A program made the position numbers and the translations under genes. This document shows positions 9,238 to 16,508 of a stretch of DNA of 64,000 nt, one piece after another. Below the pieces are notes generated by a model. That model was not told the origin of the DNA, ran no database searches, and worked only from the letters and a program-made list of their open reading frames with translations. The stretch spans positions 248,001 to 312,000 of the forward strand of contig NZ_BSCT01000006.1 in assembly GCF_030159255.1 (NCBI RefSeq). Reading direction: 5' to 3'. The DNA comes from Bradyrhizobium sp. SSBR45G. GTDB lineage: Bacteria; Pseudomonadota; Alphaproteobacteria; Rhizobiales; Xanthobacteraceae. Position 1 is the stretch's first letter, and every line of letters begins with the position of its first letter.

Positions 9238-9263
9238 GCAGTGCAACATTAATGTTGCACTGC
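9238..9263. promoter_or_regulatory. Perfect 26-bp palindrome upstream of the phasin gene (candidate PhaR-type operator)
   Basis: The left arm GCAGTGCAACATT (9238-9250) is exactly complementary to the right arm AATGTTGCACTGC (9251-9263), with no spacer. It is centred about 100 bp upstream of the phasin ATG. PHA-responsive repressors of the PhaR family bind TGC/GCA-rich dyads upstream of phasin genes, and both arms here carry GTGCAA/TTGCAC. Binding is inferred. Confidence 0.6.
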
Positions 9264-9349
9264 ACCATCGTTCATCGTATGAAGACGTCGCCCCGGGCCA
9301 ATCCGGACGGGGTGAGCCCCATAGCTCTCAAGAGGATGGAGAGACGCCA

Positions 9350-9826
9350 ATGACCACCGAAACCCACAATCTGCGCGACAGCGTCAAGGAAGCCTTTGCT
9401 CCTGTGACCGAAGCGTTCACGAGCCTTCAGAACCTGGAACTCCCCGAAGCTGCCCGCGAGTTCGTCAAGAAGTCCGCCAACACCGCCAAGGAACGTGCTG
9501 CCGAGGCGTATGCCGGCTCCGAGAAGGTGACGGCCGTGATCGAGACGGCGGTGTCCGATTCCGTCAGCGAGGTGGCGAAGGTCAGCCGCAACATCCAGCA
9601 GGCGCTGTACCAGGACGCCGAGGCCCTGTTTGCCGGCATCGACAAGCTGGCTTCCGCCAGGTCGCTCGGCGAAGTCGTGCAGATCCAGTCCGATCTGGCG
9701 CGCGCGCACGGCGAAGTGCTCGTCAACCGCGCGAAGTCGACCACTGAGTATTTTGGGAAGCTGGTTGCCAATGGTGCGAAGGCCGCGCAAGACAACCTCT
9801 CGAAGGTCGTCCGCAAGACCGCCTGA
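9350..9826 (+). CDS. Phasin
   Basis: This 158-residue helical protein is an Ala/Glu/Lys-rich phasin. The central part (ETAVSDSVSEVAKVSRNIQQ, then LYQDAEALFAGIDKLAS) and the segment QIQSDLARAHGEVLVNRAKS match the Phasin_2 type of Rhizobiales. Phasins coat PHA granules and control their number and size. It lies 165 bp after the GNAT/PHA synthase operon. The ATG at 9350 follows an AGAGGATGGAG ribosome site. It has its own leader with a 26-bp palindrome and its own terminator, so it is probably a monocistronic gene induced with PHA synthesis. Confidence 0.88.
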   Translation: MTTETHNLRDSVKEAFAPVTEAFTSLQNLELPEAAREFVKKSANTAKERAAEAYAGSEKVTAVIETAVSDSVSEVAKVSRNIQQALYQDAEALFAGIDKLASARSLGEVVQIQSDLARAHGEVLVNRAKSTTEYFGKLVANGAKAAQDNLSKVVRKTA

Positions 9827-9850
9827 GCGGTCCTGATAGTGAGGCGCCGG

Positions 9851-9878
9851 AGGCTCGCGTTTTGCGGGCCTTCTCTTT
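9851..9878 (+). terminator. Rho-independent terminator after the phasin gene
   Basis: An 8-bp stem AGGCTCGC / GCGGGCCT (one G-U pair) with a loop of five bases is followed by TTCTCTTT, 25 bases after the phasin stop. Confidence 0.65.
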
Positions 9879-9904
9879 ACGGCACGGCCGCATAGCTCTG
9901 GTTG

Positions 9905-11188
9905 ATGAAGACCGGCTCTTTTTCACTCGACATGCCCGGCGACGCCGCCCGCGCCGCCGAGCTCAGGCGTGTCAAGACGCAAGCGACACTGGTGCTGGTC
10001 GGCGCGCTGGCGCTGTTTGCGATTTCGAAGTCTCTGATCGGCGCGCATCCGGCGTTCGGCTTCGTCGCCGCCTTCGCCGAGGCCGCAGCAATCGGCGGCC
10101 TTGCCGACTGGTACGCCGTCGTGGCGCTGTTTCGCCATCCGCTCGGATTGCCGATCCCGCACACGGCGATCATCCAGAGCAATCAGCACCGCATCGCCGA
10201 CAAGCTCGGCGAGTTCATCGAGGTGCATTTTCTCGAGCAGGCCCCGGTCGAGGCCAAGTTGCGCGAGATCGATTTCGGCTCCTTCATCGCCGATTGGCTG
10301 CGCGATCGCAAACGCAGCGACGACCTCGCGCGCTTTGCGCTGCGCCTCTTGCCCGAGGCGGTCTCGGCGACCGAAACATCGGGGCTGAAGAACTTCATCA
10401 TCCGCCGCCTGAACAGCCAGCTGCAGGCGATCAATCTGGCGCCGCTCGCCGCGGGCACGCTGCGTGCCTTCGTCCAGGAGGGGCGGCACCAAGTGCTGTT
10501 CGACGACTTCCTGCGTGTCATCCACGAGACGCTGACACAGGATGGGACCGTGGCGATGATCCGCGCCAAGATCAGGGCCGAATTGCCGACTCTGCTGCGG
10601 CTCTATCGCGCCGACAAGTTCCTGATGAACAAGATCGTGGCGTCAGCCAGCGCTTTCTTCGAGGAGGTTCGCGGCGATCCCAATCATGCGTTCCGCGGCG
10701 AGTTCGATCGCATGGTGTTGTCCTTCGTGGAGCGACTCGGCACGGACCCCGCCTATGCCGGGCGCATCGACGCACTGAAGCGCGACCTGTTGGCGCGCCC
10801 GGAGCTTGGCGAGCTCGCGCAAAGCGTGTGGTCCAACACGCGCGCCTTCATCGAGCGCAGCGCGAGCGGCGAGACGCACGTGCTGCGGCATCATCTCGCC
10901 GAGATGTTCGTCAGCGCGGGCGAGGCTCTGGCTGGCGATGCCGAACTGCGCGGCGAGATCAATCGGGGCCTGGTCACCGTGCTCCAGACCTTCATCTCCG
11001 ATCAGAAGCGCGGCGTATCGACATTCATCTCCGACCAGGTCAAGTCCTGGAACATGGACCAGCTCATTTCTGTGATCGAGCTGAATATCGGCAAGGACCT
11101 GCAGTACATCCGCTTCAACGGTTCGCTGATCGGCGGCCTTGCCGGACTTGCGCTTTATACCGCTGAGTTCGTGCTGCGCTTGTTGTGA
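9905..11188 (+). CDS. DUF445 (YjiN-type) membrane-anchored protein
   Basis: This 427-residue protein belongs to DUF445. The family hallmark GGLADWYAVVALFRHPLG-L-P-I-PHTAII follows an N-terminal membrane segment (LVLVGALALFAISKSLIG, about residues 29-46), and a second hydrophobic segment ends the chain (LIGGLAGLALYTAEFVLRLL). Between them is a long helical region likely to lie on one side of the membrane. Function is unknown. The start is ATG 9905; a TTG directly before it is less likely. It follows the phasin terminator and no operon partner is evident. Confidence 0.85.
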   Translation: MKTGSFSLDMPGDAARAAELRRVKTQATLVLVGALALFAISKSLIGAHPAFGFVAAFAEAAAIGGLADWYAVVALFRHPLGLPIPHTAIIQSNQHRIADKLGEFIEVHFLEQAPVEAKLREIDFGSFIADWLRDRKRSDDLARFALRLLPEAVSATETSGLKNFIIRRLNSQLQAINLAPLAAGTLRAFVQEGRHQVLFDDFLRVIHETLTQDGTVAMIRAKIRAELPTLLRLYRADKFLMNKIVASASAFFEEVRGDPNHAFRGEFDRMVLSFVERLGTDPAYAGRIDALKRDLLARPELGELAQSVWSNTRAFIERSASGETHVLRHHLAEMFVSAGEALAGDAELRGEINRGLVTVLQTFISDQKRGVSTFISDQVKSWNMDQLISVIELNIGKDLQYIRFNGSLIGGLAGLALYTAEFVLRLL

Positions 11189-11271
11189 CCGTTTCACTAC
11201 AGAAGCCCGTGATCTCGACTCTGCCTCTTGTCGGGCCGGGCCTGAGAAGCTTGAATGCGCGGGGTTGACTT

Positions 11272-11281
11272 ATTAACTAAC
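11272..11281 (+). promoter_or_regulatory. Second copy of ATTAACTAAC, next to TTGACT, ahead of the lipase-like gene
   Basis: The decamer lies 75 bp upstream of the ATG at 11357. It directly follows a -35-like TTGACT (11265-11270), so a bound protein would block RNA polymerase. It is identical to 878-887 ahead of the wax synthase gene. No clear -10 at standard spacing was identified. Confidence 0.3.
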
Positions 11282-11356
11282 CAATAGATTCGCTGCATTG
11301 CGGAAAGATCGCGCCTGCCTGCGCAGTGTCCACGCACAGCATGAGAGAGGAACAGC

Positions 11357-12127
11357 ATGTCCGCATCCGCCCACGCTTTGCGTCCCCCGTCGGAGGCCCT
11401 GATGCTCTTGGAGGGGCGGGCTTTGCCTGAGTTGGGGGCATTTCTCGCGGCCCTGCCGTTGCTCAGCATGGCGCCGCGGGGCGACGGGCATCCTGTGCTT
11501 GTCCTGCCGGGCCTCGTTGCCTCTGATATGTCGACCCGGCCGCTGCGCAGCTTCCTGAACGGCAAGGGTTACGCCGCGAGCGGTTGGCAGCAGGGCCGCA
11601 ATCTCGGCCTCCGTCCGGGTGTACAGCAGGCCATGGTCGACCTCGTGGAGCAGATGAGCGACCACCATGGCCGCAAGATCTCGCTCGTCGGCTGGAGCCT
11701 TGGCGGGCTCTATGCCCGTCAGCTCGCCAAGGTGATGCCGGACCGGGTGCGCAGCGTGATCACGCTCGGCAGCCCGTTTGCTGGTTCACCCAAATCGACC
11801 AACGCCTGGCGCGTCTACGAGATGGCGAGCGGCCGGCGCGCCGACGAGGAGGATCTGCGTTTTGGCGGGGCTTTGTCGGATCCGCCCCCGGTGCCGACGA
11901 CGGCGATCTTCAGCCGCTCGGATGGTATCTGCGCCTGGCAGGGCTGTAAGGAGAACAACTCGACAATTTCGGAAAGCATTGAGGTTGAAAGCAGCCATTG
12001 CGGGATGGGCCATCATCCAGCGGCGGTGTTCGCGGTCGCAGACCGGCTGGCCCAGCCGGAAGGGCAATGGCAGCCGTTCGACCGCGGCGGCTGGCGGAGC
12101 CTCGTCTTTCCAGATCCGCACAGATAG
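11357..12127 (+). CDS. Alpha/beta hydrolase, lipase-like
   Basis: This 256-residue protein has a complete alpha/beta-hydrolase signature: strand and oxyanion region HPVLVLPGLVASD, nucleophile elbow GWSLGG (Ser near residue 116), an Asp in FSRSDGICAW and a His in the segment SSHCGMGHHP near the end. No signal peptide is seen, so it should be cytoplasmic. The PGLVASDMST-R-P-L-R pattern and SLGGLYARQLA resemble bacterial lipase/PGAP1-like hydrolases that act on acyl esters. It shares a leader motif with the wax synthase gene, which would fit mobilisation of stored lipid, but the substrate is not shown. The start has GAGAGGAAC nearby. Confidence 0.8.
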   Translation: MSASAHALRPPSEALMLLEGRALPELGAFLAALPLLSMAPRGDGHPVLVLPGLVASDMSTRPLRSFLNGKGYAASGWQQGRNLGLRPGVQQAMVDLVEQMSDHHGRKISLVGWSLGGLYARQLAKVMPDRVRSVITLGSPFAGSPKSTNAWRVYEMASGRRADEEDLRFGGALSDPPPVPTTAIFSRSDGICAWQGCKENNSTISESIEVESSHCGMGHHPAAVFAVADRLAQPEGQWQPFDRGGWRSLVFPDPHR

Positions 12128-12540
12128 TTCGCGGGACACGTTGTTGCGGGATTTGCAAACGGGCTATCCGTAGTGCATCCCGCCGCCGCGTACCTCGTTG
12201 CAGTGGGAGTTGGCCCGAGCCAAGGGTGCCTTCGACCCAATCGGCGCAACGAACCACGGCCTGCTCATCGCATCGTGCCGAACCCGATCGGGGCGCTGGT
12301 ACATCGGTTAGGGGACGATGAAGACTGCCGCCGGTGAGATCACGAGTGCCGGCGTGCACGATGCGATCGTGCCGCCGGCCGCCCTGGATCTCGCAGCGGT
12401 TGCGCGTCTGCTGCTCGATCTCGATGCTGCCAAGGCGAGCCTCGGTCTCACCCGGCTCGATGCGCTGGCCGAGCGTGGCTCATGCGAGCGGCTGATGTTT
12501 CCATCCGACGTCATCATCACGGCTTCCATGGCGGGCCCAG
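12128..12540. other. Gene-poor stretch upstream of the M20 pseudogene
   Basis: The 413 bases hold one open frame from ATG 12318 (GEITSAGVHDAIVPP...) that runs into the M20 wreck and ends at the TAG at 12606-12608. I do not recognise its first 70 residues. They may be a degraded upstream part of the peptidase gene or random open frame. Confidence 0.35.
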
Positions 12541-12906
12541 ACAGTGCTGCCTCACGCCGTGTTCGTGACGTGCGACATTGTCGCGTCGAGGCGATGACGC
12601 CGGCATAGGTCGAGGCGCATGAAAAGAGGCATGCGCGCGCAGTCGAGTTCAGCCCGCGCGGAGGCATGCTGCCGTCACGCGTTCCGCTCGACACGCCGTT
12701 CGCCGCGATCGTCCGCGATGCGATCGCGCTTGCCCAGGGTGTGACGCCGCTGGAATTCCCTGCACGGGCGGCAGCCTGCCGGACTACGTGTTCACCAAGA
12801 TCCCGGTGTGCCGGCCTTCGTGATTCCCTATGCCAATGCCGACGCGGCCAATCATGCGCCCAACGAGAACGTGACGATCGACTGCTTCTATGACGGCATT
12901 CGTACT
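12541..12906 (+). pseudogene. M20-family metallopeptidase, C-terminal remnant with frameshifts and a stop
   Basis: Four pieces of one M20 peptidase C-terminus can be read in order but in changing frames: TVLPHAVFVTCDI (12541-12579), VEAMTPA then TAG then VEAHEKRHA, leading to GGMLPSRVPLDTPFAAIVRD (12585-12760), GGSLPDYVFTKI (12767-12802), and VPAFVIPYANADAANHAP followed by NENVTIDCFYDGIRT (12808-12906). Intact relatives have these segments in one frame, ending in the conserved NHAPNE. At least three frame changes and one nonsense codon (GAG to TAG at 12606) make the gene non-functional. The N-terminal metal-binding half is missing or unrecognisable. Confidence 0.8.
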
Positions 12907-13149
12907 GTGCTGCGCTGCTCGACCGCGTCGCGACACCCAGCAGCTGACATTGGCGCGCGATCACGATCAGTTTGCAGCGCAGAAGCCGTCATCGAGCAGC
13001 CACGAACAGGTGGCATGGAACCCACGATCCGCCACGTTCCAGTCGAATCAGGCCGGGGAGCGGCGAGATCGCGCATGGATTAACGCAGTTGATGTCGCCT
13101 AATCTCCAAGGAGATTAGTAAATGCCGCTTCAGGGCTCGGAGCTGCCGC

Positions 13150-13374
13150 ATGCACGACCCCGCTGACCAACCGAGTATTCAGCCGAGTTCCGACCCGCCC
13201 GGCGGGAACGGTGAGTTGGCCTCCGTGACGCAAGCCGCTTCAGGGGCACTGATCCAGCTCGACCAGTCGCCTGCGATCGAGCCGGAGACGAATCCCGCTG
13301 CCGATGGTCGCAGCAAGATGTCCAAGGGCGGCCGTCATAAGCGGCCTCTCGCCACGCCGACGATGTGGCGTTGA
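13150..13374 (+). CDS. Small hypothetical protein, doubtful
   Basis: A 74-codon frame, Pro/Ser-rich at the start and basic at the end (MSKGGRHKRPL), lies in an otherwise gene-free stretch 12907-13757. There is no recognisable domain and only a weak ribosome site. The region has the look of decayed DNA after the M20 remnant, so this may not be a gene. Nothing else is recognisable in this stretch. Confidence 0.2.
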   Translation: MHDPADQPSIQPSSDPPGGNGELASVTQAASGALIQLDQSPAIEPETNPAADGRSKMSKGGRHKRPLATPTMWR

Positions 13375-13757
13375 TCACGGCGGCTTGTTGCCGCCCACGA
13401 GCACTTGTTATTGCCGGTCGAGTCGCCTTTTGATTGTTGATGTTCATGCAGGGCTGAGACGGGATCGGTTGCCACCGCGCGTCTTCTGCTGTTCCAACTG
13501 CCTGTCGATGGTCCCGCGCGAAGTCCCGGCCGGCTGCTTGTCGAACGGGTCCGATTCTGATTCCGATCTTCTGCGCGCCTCGTGCCGCTACCTGCGCCGG
13601 TGAAGGTCGACGTCGAAAGGGCGTTCCAAGCAGGTCGTTTTGCGAACAACAAGACCCGCGGCAACGAGACCTCCGGTGGTTTGGAACGTTTGAGCGCAGC
13701 GGACGGTTGTGCCGACAATGATGGTGCCTTCGCCCATCACCGGGACAGGAACAACCT

Positions 13758-14255
13758 ATGAGTAAAGCACGAGATATTTTCATCCTCGGCCTGCGCAATG
13801 CGCATGCCATGGAGATCCAGGCGCGCGAGTTGATGGAACGGCAGTCCGAGCGGATGGACGACTATCCGGAGGTCAAGGCCCGGCTGCAGACGCATCTGCT
13901 GGAGACCAAGGAGCAGCTGAAGCGACTCGAGCAATGCCTCAGTGCCTGCGGCGAAAGCAGCTCGACCGTCAAGGACACGACGCAATCGGTGATGGGCAAC
14001 CTGATGGCCATGGGACACGCGATGTCCGGCGACGAGATTCTCAAGAACACCTTTGCCAACAATGCGTTCGAGAATTTCGAGATCGCGGCCTACAAGTCGC
14101 TGCTGGCGCTGTGCCGTATCGCAGGTGTCGAGGAAGCGCGCGGTCCGCTGGAGAAGTCGCTGCAGGAAGAGGAGCGGATGGCGGACTGGATCGATGCCAA
14201 TGTCGAGAAGGTCACGATGGCGTTCGTCGAGCACGAGCAGCGTCAGGCCGCCTGA
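13758..14255 (+). CDS. DUF892 / YciF-type ferritin-like protein
   Basis: This 165-residue, all-helical protein matches the DUF892 ferritin-like family. The start ARDIFILGLRNAHAMEIQA and later ENFEIAAYKSLLALCRIAG carry spaced Glu/His residues (E in AMEIQ, E in NFEIA, E in LQEEERMADW) expected of a four-helix di-iron bundle. Relatives are stress-induced (general stress, oxidative or osmotic); the biochemical role is not established. ATG 13758 follows CAGGAAC. It stands alone and is followed by a terminator. Confidence 0.85.
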   Translation: MSKARDIFILGLRNAHAMEIQARELMERQSERMDDYPEVKARLQTHLLETKEQLKRLEQCLSACGESSSTVKDTTQSVMGNLMAMGHAMSGDEILKNTFANNAFENFEIAAYKSLLALCRIAGVEEARGPLEKSLQEEERMADWIDANVEKVTMAFVEHEQRQAA

Positions 14256-14408
14256 TGGCAGGACGGAGGTATCTCGCAGAGGTATCTCAGGCGGGATCGG
14301 AACCCGGTAGCCGGAGCGCAACCTCCGGTATCAACCGGATACCCACGAATCGCCTGATCCAGTAAACCCAATTCAGCCCTTCTTGGGGCGTTTCCTCCCT
14401 GGACTTGG

Positions 14409-14446
14409 GCCGCCTGCACTAGACGTGCTGGCGGCCTCTTTCTTTT
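14409..14446 (+). terminator. Rho-independent terminator after the DUF892 gene
   Basis: An 11-bp stem with one mismatch (GCCGCCTGCAC / GTGCTGGCGGC) and a 5-base loop is followed by CTCTTTCTTTT. It lies between the DUF892 gene and the convergent leuD-like gene and is oriented to stop the former. Confidence 0.75.
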
Positions 14447-14460
14447 GGAGGTGGGTCAGA

Positions 14461-15078
14461 TCAATCGCGGCCCTGGAGCTGCACCCAGGGGCGTGCGGCG
14501 GCGTCTTGTTGTTCGAAGCCTGCGATATCGCCCGTCAACGACGCCGTGAGGTCGAGGTCGTCCCAGCCATTGAGCAGCTTGGTCCGCCAGATCGGATCGA
14601 CCGAGAAGGTAAACGTCCGGTTACCCAATCGGATCAGGCTGTCGCGGAGATCGACCGTGACATCTGCGCCCGTCGTCTGCAGCAGCGTCAGGATTTCCTC
14701 CGCATCGGCCTCGCTGACTTTCGCCGGCAGCACTCCGTTGTTCACCGCATTCGACGCGAAGATGTCGCCGAAGCTCGGCGCGATCACGCAGCGGAAGCCG
14801 AAATCGGCCAGTGCGTAGACTGCCGCCTCACGTGAGGAGCCGGCGCCGAAATTGCGCCGCGCGACCAGCACCGCAGCCTCCTGCGCGCCCGCTGCGTTGA
14901 GTGGAAAGTCTGGCCGCGGCTCGCCGTTGTCATCGAACCGCATGTCATACAGCAGATACTGGCCATAGCCATCGGCGCGCGAGCGCTTCATGAAGCGCGC
15001 CGGAATCAGCTGATCGGTGTCGATACTGGCGAGCGGTAGCGCGCAGGCGGTCGTCGTGATGATGTCGAACGGCGTCAT
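14461..15078 (-). CDS. LeuD-type hydratase small subunit (catabolic paralogue)
   Basis: This 205-residue protein is the swivel-domain subunit of an isopropylmalate-isomerase-type hydro-lyase: N-terminal [17 protein letters not shown], then [20 protein letters not shown] and [20 protein letters not shown]. In biosynthetic LeuD the active-site segment usually reads GSSREHAPWAL; here HAPW is replaced by AAVY, as in second-copy LeuD proteins. The start ATG (15078) overlaps the leuC-like stop by four bases. It is the last gene of the leftward unit OYE-leuC-leuD, next to a catabolic operon. I infer hydration/isomerisation of a 2-alkylmalate or alkylmaleate rather than leucine synthesis, though leucine synthesis cannot be excluded. 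Confidence 0.85.
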   Translation of the reverse strand: MTPFDIITTTACALPLASIDTDQLIPARFMKRSRADGYGQYLLYDMRFDDNGEPRPDFPLNAAGAQEAAVLVARRNFGAGSSREAAVYALADFGFRCVIAPSFGDIFASNAVNNGVLPAKVSEADAEEILTLLQTTGADVTVDLRDSLIRLGNRTFTFSVDPIWRTKLLNGWDDLDLTASLTGDIAGFEQQDAAARPWVQLQGRD

Positions 15079-16496
15079 GCCCCGCTCCTCAACATCGTGC
15101 GCACATCTGTGAGATGACCGGTGACCGCGGCAGCCGCGGCCATCGCCGGCGACATCAGGTGCGTGCGCGCGCCGGGACCCTGGCGGCCCTTGAAATTGCG
15201 GTTCGTCGTCGAGGCACAGCGCTCGCCCGCAGGCACGAGATCGCCATTCATGCCGACGCACATCGAGCAGCCCGAGCCGACCCAGTCGAGACCGGCGTCG
15301 GTGAAGATGCGATCGAGCCCTTCCTGTTCCGCCTGCTGCTTGACGAGATGCGAGCCGGGCGACACCAGCCCAGGCACGCGCGCCTTGCGGCCGTCGAGAA
15401 TGTGGGCCGCCGCGCGCAGATCCTCGATGCGGCTGTTGGTGCAGGAGCCGATGAAGACGCGATCGATCCTGATCGCGGCGAGCGCCTGGCCCGGCGTCAG
15501 TCCCATGTAGTCCAGCGCCTCGCGGACATGGCTCGCGCGTGACGCATCATCGATCGCAGCCGGATCGGGCACGGACGCACCGATCGGCAGCGCATCCTCG
15601 GGACTGATCCCCCAGGTCACCGTCGGCGCAATGTCCCTGCCATCGAGCAGGATCGCGCGATCGAACGCCGCGTCGGCGTCGCTGGCGAGGTCGTGCCACG
15701 CGGCGACCGCGCGTTCGAACATCTCGCCCGCCGGCGCGAGCGGCCGTCCCTCGACATAGGCGAAGGTGGTCTCGTCGGGCGCGATCATGCCGCAGCGGGC
15801 GCCGCTCTCGATCGAGAGGTTGCACAGCGTCAGCCGTCCCTCCATCGACAGCGCGCGGATGGCCGATCCCGCATATTCGATCGCATGCCCTTGCGCGCCA
15901 TCAGCGCCGATCCGCGCGATGATCGACAGCGCGATATCCTTGGCGGTGATCCCGGGCGCAGTGGCACCGTCGACCGTAATGCGCATCCGCTTCGGCCGCT
16001 TCTGCCAGAGGCACTGCGTCAGCAGCACATGCGCGACCTCGGAGGCGCCGATGCCGAACGCCAGCGCGCCGAACGCGCCGTGCGTCGAGGTGTGGCTGTC
16101 GCCGCACACCATGGTGAGGCCGGGCAAAGTGAGGCCCTGCTCGGGCCCGACCACGTGGACGATGCCCTGGCGCGGATCGTCGAAGCCGAAGATGCGGATA
16201 TCATGGGCACGGCAATTGTCGTCGAGCTGGCGGATCATGCCGGCGATGTCAGGGGCAATCTCGCCGAGGATTCGCGTGCGCGTCGGCACATAGTGATCGG
16301 CGACGCCGATGGTGAGATCGGGCCGGCGCACTTTCGCGCGCTTGTCCTTCAGCTTGTTGAAGGCGTGGAACGAGCCCTCATGCACCAGATGGCGATCGAT
16401 GAACAGCAGGTCCGCGCCGTCCTCGCGGCGCGTCACCACATGCGCATCCCAGACCTTGTCGAACAGCGTTCGCGGCTGCCGCGCTCCACTTGTCAT
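15075..16496 (-). CDS. LeuC-type hydratase large subunit (aconitase family, catabolic paralogue)
   Basis: This 473-residue protein is full length for LeuC. It carries the [4Fe-4S] cysteines ([11 protein letters not shown] and GCSMCVGMN), the [20 protein letters not shown] motif and the C-terminal substrate loop [12 protein letters not shown]. It forms an aconitase-type hydro-lyase with the adjacent LeuD-like subunit. The neighbours are a dienoyl-CoA-reductase-like flavoprotein upstream (12 bases away) and, divergently, a PEP-mutase/ICL-family lyase operon. This arrangement recalls dimethylmaleate hydratase plus dimethylmalate lyase of nicotinate fermentation, so an alkylmaleate-type substrate is plausible. 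Annotation as 3-isopropylmalate dehydratase would be the default from sequence alone. Confidence 0.88.
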   Translation of the reverse strand: MTSGARQPRTLFDKVWDAHVVTRREDGADLLFIDRHLVHEGSFHAFNKLKDKRAKVRRPDLTIGVADHYVPTRTRILGEIAPDIAGMIRQLDDNCRAHDIRIFGFDDPRQGIVHVVGPEQGLTLPGLTMVCGDSHTSTHGAFGALAFGIGASEVAHVLLTQCLWQKRPKRMRITVDGATAPGITAKDIALSIIARIGADGAQGHAIEYAGSAIRALSMEGRLTLCNLSIESGARCGMIAPDETTFAYVEGRPLAPAGEMFERAVAAWHDLASDADAAFDRAILLDGRDIAPTVTWGISPEDALPIGASVPDPAAIDDASRASHVREALDYMGLTPGQALAAIRIDRVFIGSCTNSRIEDLRAAAHILDGRKARVPGLVSPGSHLVKQQAEQEGLDRIFTDAGLDWVGSGCSMCVGMNGDLVPAGERCASTTNRNFKGRQGPGARTHLMSPAMAAAAAVTGHLTDVRTMLRSGA

Positions 16497-16508
16497 GCGC
16501 TCGAATCC

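Noticed and set aside
12308..12964. A 218-codon minus-strand frame over the M20 pseudogene
   Set aside because: Its translation is Ser/Arg-rich; the + strand fragments match M20 peptidases in order, so the minus frame is an antisense artefact.
14461..16496. Calling the LeuC/LeuD pair the leucine biosynthesis genes
   Set aside because: The pair is joined to a dienoyl-CoA-reductase-like gene and a catabolic regulon, and LeuD has the AAVY variant, so the biosynthetic symbols were withheld. The alternative remains open.
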